Positions 45,456 to 57,199 of a stretch of 64,000 bases of DNA are shown one piece after another. How positions within the stretch are numbered: position 1 is the stretch's first letter; each line of letters begins with the position of its first letter. Origin of the DNA: Sistotremastrum niveocremeum HHB9708 (taxonomy: Eukaryota > Basidiomycota > Agaricomycetes > Sistotremastrales > Sistotremastraceae); contig KV419406.1 in NCBI GenBank assembly GCA_001630475.1, forward strand, positions 133,892 to 197,891, read 5' to 3'. The notes under the pieces are model-generated. The model was given only the letters and a program-made list of their open reading frames with translations, was not told the origin of the DNA and did not search any database. The translations under genes and the position numbers were made by a program.

Positions 45456-47847
45456 TCAAATACTCTCCATGCTCATGTGGATCGCTTCATTCTTCTTTGT
45501 CGACCCAGCAGTGCCACTGTTGTATCGGGTGATCGCCTGGATCACATGAAATTGACAAATGCGGATGCAAGCGTCAGGCCAGACTAAGACGCGCGTTTAG
45601 CACAAGGCAGGACGCGGATAATGAATGACTTACTCTCAAGTATAGCATTTTTCTCCGCAGTACTCTTGTCAATCATCCAGAACAAAGGCTGAAAGCCATG
45701 CTTCAATATTCTGGAAGCGTTCTTGCGGATCAGCTTGCATTCTTCAGGTGTTCGTCTCCAGGCGTCCTCAATCTCGGCCCCATCTAGAACAGCAGAGACC
45801 GTCTTTGACTTAGACATATGTGTTCTGCGCTGCAACAACCGGCGGACTGACCTGCCAACTGCTGGCACCTCTTCAGCAGTTTCTCCAGAAAAGCTTGGAG
45901 CATTGCCACCAGTGTCCTTTTCTTGATATTTTGGGTGACCCATGCCGCGCCTGCACCCAAAATCCTGTCAGTAACATAAGCCCCACATGAGAATAGACAT
46001 TACCAGGAGCTCCGTGACCATTGTTATCCACCGTGATAATCAGAGTCAGCGGGGCATAGTTTTCATTCACCCCTCTAAACTTGGAATCCAGGGCAACACC
46101 CTGGAGCAAATAAAAAAGTATTATTGACTCAAGAGACCACAGATCCGTAATGCCAATAAGCAACTCGGTTCCAGGGTCCTTTCCCTTCTTTGGCGTATAT
46201 GGGAGGTAACTGGGAACTTGTCAGCACGCATCCTCGGAAAGCAAGCGGAGGACCATACATGAATACGCGTTCTGGATTTCGCTCTGCAAAAATCCCCAAA
46301 GCTTGAAATGCGTCCGCATGCAGCCGCCCTCGTTTTCGCATTGTGTTGACGACAGTTCTGATGTCGTAGATGTCCGGTTGTCGGTAAAGTGGTAGCTTTG
46401 GACCATTTGGATGACCCTTCTCAACACGATCCGTCAAGTCTACGGTTATGGTCAAGGACTTTATTCGCAATGTTGGAACCATTACGACTTACTCCTCATT
46501 ATAGTACCAGCTGTCAGCACACTTCCACCCTCTCGCGCTGAATCCCCCACGATTGCTCTTATATGACGCGAATATTCTAGCTGTTTCTCTGGGTCGGCAC
46601 AATCCTTGTGCCGATGACGTTGCCAAATTTCAACAGTGGTAAGATCCCGGGCCACAATTTCCAACTGAAATGGCATCAAACACAGCATTCAATTGGTGAG
46701 AAAACAAGCACTGACCACCCACTGCACTTTACATGCCCGAGTCTCTCGAGTCTCTCGCTTCCTTTTCTTCTTGGCTGGTTGCCCCTCTTTCGCTCCCCCC
46801 TTAGGCGCTCGAAAACTCTTGAGTCCGGGACCGACATGCTCGCGGTGAGAACCTGATGAATATCCGTCCTCCGAGTCTGGCTTGCTATCCGCATCCTCAA
46901 TTCCTGCCCACGAGTCATCAGAACCCCCCTCTGAGTTGTCGCTCCCGAAACCACCCCCCTCGTCCAAGTCATCCTCGCTGTCATCGTCGTTCTCTTCGCC
47001 TCCACTCCCTCTGTCTTCTTCGGTGGTCCCGTGCTTCGATTGGCCGTCTGATGCATTTCCATCCCCCTGCTGACTCCCATCTTCCACTATTGGACAGCAC
47101 GTGCCGGAGCACTCAAGGCTGTGGCGATATACCACCTCATCGTCGGCCTTTATTTGATCCCATAAACGGGCGTCCACATCCTTGCCAACTTTCAAGGCAA
47201 ACCGACGTGCCCGCGGATCAAGCAAGTCAATCCCCTTCTCTTGTATCCAATGCTGCTCCACTTCTGCAGCTATTGACCTGACTTTCAGTCGGAAATCATT
47301 TTTCTGTCACACAGATTTTCCAGTCAGCTTTGTGCCCTCAAGCAATTCCACTTCCACCACAATCTGAGTTACTAACCTCTTGTTCAAAAACGTAAACAAG
47401 CTCGTCAAGAGGCACCTTCTTAATCATTCTCCATTCGTTGGGATCTCGATCAATTTTCAGCATACGATGGCGCTTTTGACTGGGGCCGTTTTGTCTGACA
47501 CTTTTCACAGACGCTGCGGGAGGGCTTGCACTGATTATCAAGAAACCCGCTGCTCTCCGTCTGAGATCTCGAGCTGTGTTTGGTGTCACAAAGATCTGGT
47601 GATCCAACGACTCTTCGGTCTCATCCTCAGCGGTTGGCGCAAAGGGTCCTCGCCGAGTCCGTTTCTTAACCGGGGAAGGCGTCCGGGGTGCTTGGAGGAA
47701 TCTGACTTGCAGCTCTGCAGGCGACGAAGGAGCGGTAGTCTGGTCCTGAGCTCGCTGTCGACGTGCTTTTGCTGGTCGACCTGGCCGTACACTCCCTTTG
47801 GCTGTAGGAGGTACTAGTGGCTGTGCATAACAGATATCAGTAGACAT
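45456..47847 (-). CDS. MULE-type DDE transposase, truncated at the C-terminus
   Basis: The start at 47847 (MSTDICYAQPLVPPTAKG) is preceded on the minus strand by a TATATATA-type stretch near 47865-47874. Exons give a basic N-terminus, KNDFRLKVRSIAAEVEQHW with DLLDPRARRFALKVGKDVDA, an acidic Ser/Asp-rich linker (about 47020-46850), a block near 46680-46500, and the start of the catalytic core. That core reads GVALDSKFRGVNENYAPLTL (first Asp), GFQPLFWMIDKSTAEKNAI (second Asp), then after an intron WPDACIRICQFHVIQAITRY, the C-x2-H motif of this superfamily. The frame stops at 45456, about 25 residues later, before the region where relatives place the catalytic Glu and the conserved Trp-rich segment; no such sequence is readable downstream. 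Splicing at the GTATTT near 45461 also meets a stop. Confidence 0.75.
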
Positions 47848-48719
47848 TCATGCACATTAATGAATATATATAAAGCATACCACATGACGCTTGGGTCTCC
47901 TCATGGCTGGGGGCGCAACGGCAAGCTTGTGGACAAGTCCGACGAAAACTGTACAGTCGGTCACGATCCACACGTGAGACGGGATCAAATTCCAGACACC
48001 GCCAAGTTTGTGTTGACAGTATGCATAGATTATCTACTCGTTTGATAAGGACTGTCTATACGCCAGACCTGATGGGAGACACATCAAAAGCTCGATTGGT
48101 GCATCTCAGGCCTCATCTGCAGCCAAATTGTCGAGTTCGGGAGTCTTGTCTTTCAGACTGCAGGGGCCGGCGGAGACAGATCCAACGAAGAGGTGACGGG
48201 CTGATATTTTCAGCGACCAAGCCAGAGAATCCCAGAAACACAAGAGGACCAATGACCCTTGCTATCCTGACCCCTCGTGCTCAGCAATCACAAGCGGATC
48301 CGGGAAAGCCACATAAAGCAGGATTTTGGGAACATAATCTGCATAATCATGGTACTCATATGTGCTGCCAGCCAGATGAACAAAGACACGTTTAGCCATC
48401 TTCGTACCAAACCAAACCGAGAACAGAGCGCCGGAAGAATGACCATGCCATCGACGAATGGGGCAAGATCAGACTGAATCCTACAGTTAGATTTGACGAT
48501 TTCAACCCCCGGATAACACGCAAGAGTCTCCGTCTTCAGGCGAAAGACATTCCAGTATGATCAACAAGTGAGAGCGGAGACGAATACATACGTAGACGCC
48601 TTTCGGCTAAAGCGCCCAACACGTGTAGTCCCTTAACGCGAAGTCGATTTTTATGCCGGCTCCGATCCATTGACAGCATTCACACCGCCAGTGCTGCAAG
48701 ACCACATATCGACTTGTCT

Positions 48720-50097
48720 GGACCGATATGAAATTGAAATGGCCGAGCCACTGGGGCCAAATGGCAAAGAAATGGGGCGAAATTCATGAAAACATCGATA
48801 TATATGTATATATACAGGAGTCTATACTTTGCACAGAGTCCCATTGTTCAGCCATCCATCTAATGCATTGTCAAAGAGTGTTCAGGCACAGATTCCAGCA
48901 GTGTGGACAAAAAGATGCGGACAATGGGGCCAAACCATCGAGCGCCGTCCCTGCCCTCCCCCCCCCCCGGACATGGTTTTCCGAGGCTCGGCGGCGGGCC
49001 ACAACGGGCAACACTGTTTGTATGACAGGGTAAGTACGCTTTCAGGTGCATATTAGGTAGGCTAAGGTGGCTCACCTCCAAAACTCAAACACTCTCCGAT
49101 GCCTAGGTCTACGATATAGACCCCGTGGTGCTTCGCATTCACTCATGGCCCCATCTCGCACAACCAAATCGACGAAGATTTGTTGAATCGGCAGCGATAT
49201 CAATGTGCGTCTCTTGCATGATGGAGTGAACAAGCCGGAAACTGAGAAGATGGAGCCAAATTACTCATCTGAGTCGTGGAATGGGGCGAAAAGCCATGGA
49301 AGCTGGACCAAAATTGACGTTGCAGCTGAAAGCTATTTCACAAGTTGCATTGAGGACGGAGTGAGAGGCATACTCGGCGGGCAGATCGAGTGCGGCAGAC
49401 GGTGTTGATGGCACTGCAGACTCAGGCAAGAGAGAAAGATGATTCAGTGACAGGGAACATCTATACTGACGCAATTATGCGAAGTAGCAATGGATCAGGG
49501 CTTCAGAAGAGTCGTCAACCCCAGACGCAATGAGACACGTCGCTACGAGGCGACATGATAATATGGGATGGGCCGAGGTGAGAAGAGGCACATTTCTTGA
49601 ACATCTTGAGCCTGGCAACCCGCAGTAGGATGGAAAGGTGCCTCAGTACGAAGAAATGGACGTAGCCAGAGCGAATTGATGATCAGAGGCGGTTGATGGG
49701 CAGGCACAGAGGAAACCGAGGGGATGAGAGCCCAGAGTCAAGCAATCGACCTTGTGCTGCGTCGGTGGCCGAGTCACAGACTTGCGAAGGAGTGTAGGAT
49801 CCCCCGATAGCCAGTGCGAGAATCTAGAATGAGTGAGGTGAGCTTTGGACGAAGTTGGGATAGGATGGGGCAATATTCATCGACTATGGAGCTAAATTGG
49901 CATGACCTTGGAGCGAAAAGGAAATGCGTCTGGGGCAAAATGGGACTCCGTTTGGGCACAAATTGGGGGAGTTTTGGGGCAGATTCACACTCAATGGAGC
50001 GAAATAAATTTCACTTTGGGGGAAAATACATAGGCTGCGGGGACAAATGGACTAGCTATGGAGCGATACTGGGTAAAAATGGGGCACAATTATTTTG
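48720..50097 (-). repeat. Right subterminal array, mirrored motifs
   Basis: The complement motifs TGGGGCGAAA/TGGGGCCAAA/TGGAGCGAAA occur near 48752, 48772, 48925, 49253, 49280, 49870, 49907, 49932, 49996 and 50060, in opposite orientation to the left array. No gene is seen between 47848 and 50097. Confidence 0.7.
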
Positions 50098-50107
50098 GCT
50101 GCTCGGA
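50098..50107 (+). repeat. Target site duplication, right copy
   Basis: GCTGCTCGGA, identical to 42488-42497. Confidence 0.85.
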
Positions 50108-50340
50108 ATGTTATATCCGTAGATTTTATTTTTGATTCCGAAAGGGTTGACACATGAAAATACAAGAACGGAAAGTGTTGGCTCGAATGGCAAAATTTGG
50201 TCAATGCCTGCCATGGGCATGTCCCCTAATTATCCCTGTTTTTCTGCTCGAAAATCCAGATAAAGCCGTTGCGCCTTTCTGCCTGTCGAAGTACTCGAAT
50301 TCTACAATACAGTATAACTTGATCAGTACTGTAGCTTTCG
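50108..50340 (+). repeat. Right half of the duplicated segment
   Basis: Matches 26166-26385 (TTATATCCGTA, TTTTTGATTCCGAAA, AAGTGTTGGCTCGA and following). 50341-51179 beyond it holds no supported gene apart from the patch at 50615-50670 shared with 24115-24190, and GA/AAAG-rich sequence near 50790-51020. Confidence 0.65.
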
Positions 50341-51179
50341 GAGAACCTGGGCGAACGGGATTGCGACAATCAAGACTGATTTGTTTTTCTCTGAATATAC
50401 TTTGACGCAAAATATTGTTGTCGAGAGCAAAGAGGCCGTTTTGATTTGAAAAACGTGCAAAATTTTTGACGGACTTTCGAGTGAAGGACTTGAGATCTTT
50501 GGACCGACTGCTGTAGTCAAACATCAATGACATATTATGCAGTTCAGCCTGAGACTCGCCAGACAGCCGCCTTTGGGCCAATGGCATCACGCCATCACAG
50601 AATGATTTTCCGAAATAATTTATTCGTGAGACTACACCGAATATTACGAATAACCGTATATCCAAAGCGTAGCCTGGATTTCCCATTTGCTATTAACAAG
50701 ATCAGTAAGAAACTTCTCCTTTGTCTTGGAGTTTGTCAAGCGGGGAGATAGAAACTCGACCCTGCAGTGAAAGTTCAAAAGTGTATCAAAGAGACGAGGA
50801 AGAATGAAGAAAAAGGGGAACAGGCCAGTGTCGTGTCGAAGGCTAAGGAGCGTGTGTGCGTAAAGGAGCGGAATATAAAAGAGTGTGAGGACGGGCACAA
50901 GTGTACCCATGATAGAAGGATAAGTTAAAAATAGGGTAGGGGTATTGTTCACGAAAAGGGCCAAGAAGAATCAAAGAAAAGAAAATCCAAAAAACCGAAC
51001 AGAAAGAAAGAAAGAAAGAGAAAGCTCGATGAAATAACGCTGAGAGGGAAACGAAGGCCCTCGAACCACCAGCGCAATGGAAAACGAGTCCATCCCGAAA
51101 TGAGAAAGTCTATAATTTTGGGTGAAGATGAGAGAAAGAAATCGGCATAGATGACCGATCCAAATTAATGTGGATCGTA

Positions 51180-54100
51180 TCACCAGTTGAGGGTGTTGTC
51201 CCTGAGGATGGGAGCAGAGATGTGCTGAGGAAGGACGGGTCTCCTCTGCTGCATCTGCGGGCTAAGACGGTGATTATAACCCATCTGCTCTTCCTCTCGA
51301 AGTTCTCGGTTCGGGTCCTGGAACCCTCTCAACGAATCCTCCGCGAAGTAGAAACTGTTGCGACGGCCATCAGCGCCAACGCTCATCTCTCTAACGCCGA
51401 ACTCTGCCGCGCCGTATCCACTGGCGGGCACCATGTCACTTTGAGCTCCGGATAGACGACGATGAGCGCTCTCTCTGCGGATCTTCATGTTCCGATAGAT
51501 CCACCATCCAAGGACCAGAAGGGCGATTCCGCCAATGGCAGAACATACTCCAATGATGGCGTTTCTCCTCTTTGTACCCGCGGCCAGGGTTCCTACAGAG
51601 CTATCGCTCAAGCTCGGGGTATTGTTCGAATTGCCACCGTTCGAAGAACCGGAAGACGAAGAAGCGACTGGGAAATTGCCATTCACATTAGCAGCGAGCT
51701 GCGAAGCTATACCACCGCTAGCTGAATAGAACTCAGAGTTGCGAGCCTTCAGTTCGAGCGAAAGCTGGTCCACGGAATCGGTAGGAATGTAGCAATAGAA
51801 CATAGTGAGGAGCGTAGACGGATCTCCGTTGTAGTTAGCAGGGATGTACACTTCGAGAGCGTACGTCTTGACTTGATCGGCTATTACAGAAATGTTACGA
51901 TAAGAGTATGATAAGTAGTATACAATAAGACTAACCTGTCAAACCAAGCGCATTTTGAAGGACCTGTGGCATATATGCGAAGATCTGACCAATCGTCTGT
52001 TGGTTGGTCGCAACGAAGCCCCAATCCAACGTCGACGTAAATAGGATATTGATCAACGTGTATCCGGAGAGATCAGTGTTAGGATCCAGAGGAGGATTCG
52101 GCACAATGATCGTTGGAAGACTTTGAGGCAATTGCGCAACAGTCGGAGCCACGGTACCCGTGGAATCCGTCAAGGAGGTGAAGGTCGTCGTCGGAGCATC
52201 GGGGTCAGTCTGGGTGAACGACGTGCTCGTGGTCGCGAGAGAATCGATCTCCAACGACGAAGTCTGCGTCAAGAAAGAGAATTGGGACGAGAGGGAGATG
52301 GAGCTCGTGGGCGTCGGCGGGATCGTGGTCAATGAGTCAGTATCCGTGGTGGCCAGGGTGGTCGTGGGCGACGGGAACAGAGATGACGGATCTTCTGACA
52401 ACGTGAGTGATGCCGACGTGGTGAGTGTGCTTGCGACGGTGGAGATATTACTGTCAGTAGCGACGGTGGCAGTATCAGTGCCAGTCGTAGACAGGCCAGT
52501 ATCGGTGGACACGACTATAACTTCAAATCAGCATAAGAACACGCATTTACGATTAAGTCCTTACCTGAAGTAGCAACCGTAGTCGGCAAGTCGGTGCCAG
52601 TCGTAGCCACGACAGTAGTCCCGGTATTGGTATCGGTTGAGACAACACTCGTTTGGACGACCGATGCCGAACTATCCGTATTCGTCGACGCGACAGTAGT
52701 AGGCGACGAACTGTCAGTCGTCACGGTAGAGCCCGTATCGGTCGTCGACTGGGTGGGACCTGATACGCTAGACGTCCCAATAGTGGTTGGACCGGTAGTG
52801 TCGGTAGTACCACTATCTGTGGCCGATGATACGCTGGTCGATCCGACAGTGACAGTTGAGGCAACGGTACCCGTATCAGTAGGAGACCCAGTAGGAGTAG
52901 TACTGGGGGTGTCAGTGGGACTTCCAGTGGGTGTGTCCGTTGGAGAAGACGTCGGGGTCGACGTAGGCGTATCCGTTGGCGTATCTGTCGGCGTCGAGGT
53001 AGGAGTGTTAGAGCCTACATGATATATTAGGACAGCCGATTAACAGGCAAGAAATCGTGATACCTGTGTCGGTGGGCGAGCCTGTGGCAGTATCCGTAGG
53101 AGTCGACGTCGGGGTACTTGACCCTACATCCAGATTTTAGCGATACAAATTTGTACATTGCAAGAATCATTACCAGTATCGGTCGGGCTCGAAGTTGGAG
53201 TATCCGTAGGCGTGTCCGTAGGCGTCGATGTCGGTGTATCCGTCGGCGTGTCAGTGGGCGTGTCAGTCGGTGTCGATGTCGGTGTGTCGGTCGGAGTATC
53301 CGTTGGCGTCGACGTCGGGGAACCTGTCAAGGAAAGAGAAGAAGTGGAAGAAACAGAAGAAGCCGAAGAAGGCAAGGATAAGGAAGAAGAGAATGAGTCA
53401 GATGACCCGGATGAAATGGAAGATGTCGATGAGATCGACGAAGGCCCGAGAGGGGTGGATGAAGGAACGGATGGCGATGAGAGAGAAGAAGGACCGGTGA
53501 AAATGGTGGTCGAAGACGAAGAAGATAAAGGAGTGGATGAAACAGTAAGTGACGAAGAAGTGATCGGCGACGAGATGGAAGAGGAAGGAGTAGAAGACAA
53601 AGAGTCGGACGTGATGGTAGAAGGACCAGAAAAGATAATGGAAGAAGATAAAGGAGTGGAGGACGAAGATATCGGAGAGGAAGAGGAAGATAAAGGAGTG
53701 GACGAGATAATAATAGGAGATGAGGGAGAAGATGAAGGAGTGGAAGAAGTAACAGTAGAAGAGAATGAAGAAGCGAAAGTTGAAGGAGAAGAGGAAGGAC
53801 CGGTTGAATCAGTACTTTGGCTCGCAGACGTAGGCAAAACGGTAGGGGCACCTGTAGGAGTATCCGTTGGAGTATCGGTGGGAGTCGATGTAGGAGTATC
53901 CGTTGGGGTGTCCGTTGGTGTATCTGTCGGCGTTGAGGTAGGAGTGTCCGTGGGCGTCGAAGTTGGGGTGTCCGTTGGAGTATCGGTCGGGGTGTCAGTC
54001 GGTGTCGAGGTCGGAGTGTCCGTCGGGGTGTCAGTCGGAGTGTCGGTGGGAGTCGAGGTCGGAGTGTCTGTTGGAGTATTGGTGGGGGTGTCCGTCGGCG

Positions 54101-56444
54101 TTGGCGTCGGTGTATCTGTGATTGAAGAAGAAAACGACGAAGTAAAGGAGGAAGAAGAAAGGACAGAATCGGTAGAGGAAGAAGATAGCGATGAAGGAGT
54201 GGATGAAGAGAACGTCAACGAAGGAGATGAGGGAGGAGTAAATGAAGAAGACGAGGACGAAGAAACAATTGGTGTAGAAGGCGACAATGAAGATGAAGAT
54301 AAGGAAGTGGGAGTGAACGAAGGAGAAAAGGGAGGAACAGATGATTGAGTAAAGGTCGAACTCGTAGAAAGAGTTCTTGTACCTGTCGGCGTCGTCGTCG
54401 GCGTTCCCGTATCCGTGGTGTCGGTCCCAGTGCTCGTGACCGTATCCGTAGTATCCGTCGACGTAGACGTCGTCACAGCTGTAGTAGAAAGAAAACAGCC
54501 AATGAGTACCGCGAAAGACCTAGGATTACGAGTAACTTACTTGACCCTGTATCCGTAGGAGTGGTCGACACGCCTGTGTCCGTGGGCGAAGTCGTCGGTC
54601 CATCGGTCGGGCTATCAGTTGGCGTTGACGTAACTGTACCTGTGGGAGTAGAAGAAGGGAATAATGTAGGAAACGAAGGGGTAGGGAAGGAAAGGGTAGG
54701 GAAGACAGAAGAGGAAGAATGGGTGGGGAGAATCGGGGGAAATACAAAGGAAAACGAAGACGACGTCGAAGTGGACGTAGTCGAATCCGACGAAGGAGTG
54801 GAATCCGAAGTAGAATCCGAAGTGGTCGTTGAAGTCAACGAAGTGGACGAAGAATCGACCGAAGAAGTTGGCGAAGTTGAAATGAACGAAGAAGTGGAAG
54901 AAATCGAGTCAGTCGTCGAAAGAGACGAGGTCGACGATTGAACAACCGAATCGGTAGTTGAAGTGGTAGAAAACACAGAAGTGGAAGAAGTCGTCGAATC
55001 AGACGATGAAGTAGAAGAAGACACCGTTGAAGGTGTAAAAGGAGGAGGTGTTTCAAGAGACACCGATGAAGTAGTAGACAACGTTGAAGAAGAAGACGTC
55101 GAATCAGACGTGGTTATTGAAGTTGAAGTAGTCAAAGACGAAGTCGTCGAAAAAGTTGAAATTGGAGTTGAAGAAGAGGTTGTGGTTGAGTCAGTCACCG
55201 GTGATGTTGTGGAAGTTGTGATTGTACCTGAATCGGTGGTGGTGGTGGTGGGAGTGTCGGTTGGGGTGGTCGAAGTCGAATCGGACGTCGTGGTGGTGGT
55301 ATCTGTATCTGTTGAAAAAGACAAAATAGTGGAAGAAGATAAGGTCGACGTCGACGTCGAGGAAGAAGTCGAAGTAATAATTATGGGCGAAGTGGAAGAA
55401 GTGGTCACGGAATCAGAAGTCGAAGTTGAAGTGGTCGAAGTAGTTAAAGGAGTTGAAGAAGACGATGAAGATGTTGTGAAAGTTGTATCAGACGAAGTTG
55501 TAAGGGAAGTGGAGGAAGTGGTAGAGGTAGTCAAGGAAGGAGTCGAAGACGTAGTAGAGGTGGTGGAAGTCGTTGTAGGAGTGGTTGAAGTAGTGGAAGG
55601 GGTAGGGGTTGAAGACGATGTAGTCGTCAAAGTGGTATCGGTAGAAGTGGTAGATAAAGTGGTAGATAAAGAAGACGAAGTCGACGTAGACGTCGTAGAA
55701 GTAGTGGTAGGAATAGTCGTCGTCAAAGACGAAGAAGTAGTAGAAGTGGTAGTCAAAGATGAGGAAGAAGAAGTTGAAGTTGAAGAAGAGGAGGAAGTTG
55801 TTGAATCAGTACTTGAAGTCGTGGTACTCGGGGTAGGAGCAGGTGTACCTGTGGAAGTAGCTGAAGTGGTCGTAGTAGTCGAATCAGTGGTGGTGGAAGT
55901 GGTGGAAGAAGAGGTGGTAGTACTTGAAGTGGTTGTGGTGCTATCACTGGTAGTAGTGGTAGTGGAAGAGGTGGTGGTCGAGGTAGTAGAATCAGAAGTA
56001 CTACTCGTCGTGGTCGACGAATCCGTGCTCGAAGTACTGCCTGGAAACGATGGAGCAGGGGAGACCACAGCCGCGGAAGAGGTAGTGGTGGTGGGAGTTG
56101 CTGATGAGGTTGATGAAGACGTTGAGGTTGACGTGGTTGACGTGGTTGACGTTGAGCTGGACGTACTTGTGGTAGAGTTGCCACCATCCAGTAAATTATT
56201 CACAGGCGGAGGGAGGGCTTTTGGGCAATTAAAACGCGAACAAAGGGACGCGAAGGGACGTACCATCGACTACAGAATCTACAACGTCTCCAATGCTCTG
56301 TCTCTGAGCCAGCTGCAGTGATCTAACCCGTCGTTGTATGTCGCCATGTGCGCGGGACCAGAGGCGATCGGGACGGGCATTGACGAATTGGAGAAGAACA
56401 AAGAGAGCAAAGAGACGAATAAAGAGACGGCATATCGATTGCAT
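51180..56444 (-). CDS. MSB2: MSB2-like signalling mucin
   Basis: A cell-surface glycoprotein that in fungi signals through Cdc42 to the filamentous-growth/pathogenicity MAP kinase cascade. The start at 56444 opens a signal peptide (RLFIRLFALFVLLQFVNA). An intron near 56261-56216 leads to a very long Ser/Thr-rich extracellular part, including TPTDTPTSTPTDTP-type repeats (about 53220-53340 and 53850-54110). Introns every few hundred bases keep the frame. The membrane-proximal part reads LINILFTSTLDWGFVATNQQ, VLQNALGL, YALEVYIPANYNGDP and MFYCYIPTDSVDQLSLELKA, resembling the Hkr1-Msb2 homology region. One helix follows (AIIGVCSAIGGIALLVLGWW), then a tail of about 90 residues ending ISAPILRDNTLNW at 51180. 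Length is of the order of 1,500 residues. Broken partial copies lie at 24.5-27.8 kb. The MSB2 name is a family inference from architecture. Confidence 0.78.
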
Positions 56445-57199
56445 ATCACAAAGACGAAAGCGAAAGCGAAGAGAAAAAAGAGCGTAAGGCGGGTAAGGTA
56501 CCCTGGAAGAGGAGAAGGATGTTTGGTCGTGTTAGTTGATCTGTTCGTATACGACGGCGGGCTTGTCCCGCAATGGGATCAAATAAGCTGTTCCCAATAT
56601 ATCGCTCTGATCCGCTTCCAGGTCTTTCTTGCTCGTCGTCGCGCGAGGTCGTGAGTGACGGGGAGGAGACGCGTTCGCTGTCGTTTGAGTCCTAGTTGAA
56701 CTCTTTGTTGTTGCCACGCAGCAACAGTCTCGTGCATTTCATATTACCTGCTTCTCTCATCTCGTGACGCTCTCAGAACCTGCTTTACTCGACGAATGCC
56801 CGACAGATCAGTTGATGCTGATGCCATCCATCATCCAGTACTCCCATACTTTGGTGTCTCCAGCCTGCGTCGGACTGCAGTCTACACGTTTTCTTATCGA
56901 GTACAAGGTCGAGAATAATAATCCCTAGCAACTACTAATTGAACACGCGTTCTGTGCTTGTTTTCCTCGATAAATGAGTCTTCTTGTCTGGTCCAGCGTC
57001 TGCTAGGTCGACGTAACAAACGGCATCAAATGATCATCGATCAACTCCGTCGTACCTTGCGTACCAGCCTGAGTACCAGAATAGTACCCCTTGCCATCAA
57101 TCTCTCCACGTAACGACCCGACAGCGAACACCCAACATTCTCGTTCTTTCGATTATAAACGATGTAAAAAAAGACTATACACACGTGCACCCACTCCAC
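56445..57199. other. Intergenic between mucin start and POB3 end
   Basis: No gene recognised. Should contain the mucin promoter and the POB3 transcript end. Confidence 0.4.

Larger units (their letters stand above)
42498..50097 (-). mobile_element. Mutator-like (MULE) DNA transposon, about 7.6 kb
   Basis: The element is bounded by a 10-11 bp direct repeat (42488-42497 and 50098-50107), the target size expected for the Mutator superfamily. The ends share an inverted 12-mer, AATTGTGCCCCA at 42507-42518 and its complement at 50080-50091, set 6-10 bases in from the tips. Arrays of a TTTCGCCCCA-like motif face one way on the left (to about 44870) and the other way on the right (from about 48720). 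The only recognisable gene is a MULE-type transposase on the minus strand (45456-47847). The paralogous site at 26.16 kb lacks the insertion. The transposase looks incomplete, so the element is probably not autonomous now. Confidence 0.85.

Noticed and set aside
42498-50097. Helitron or LTR element as the identity of the 7.6-kb insertion
   Set aside because: It has a 10-11 bp target duplication, an inverted terminal motif and a DDE/CxxH transposase. There are no long terminal repeats and no Rep/helicase.
53327-53851. Minus-strand Leu/Pro-rich frame of 174 residues
   Set aside because: Alternate frame of the mucin repeats; no signal of independent coding.
53158-56321. Very long plus-strand frames (396 and 452 residues, Val/Glu-rich) opposite the mucin gene
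   Set aside because: They are the antisense of Ser/Thr/Pro codon repeats. Their composition (GVSVGV, EVVEVV runs) follows directly from the complement and there is no start context, domain or intron support.
51180-56444. Flocculin/adhesin instead of signalling mucin
   Set aside because: The protein has a membrane helix and a charged cytoplasmic tail rather than a GPI signal, and a membrane-proximal domain that fits the Msb2 type better.
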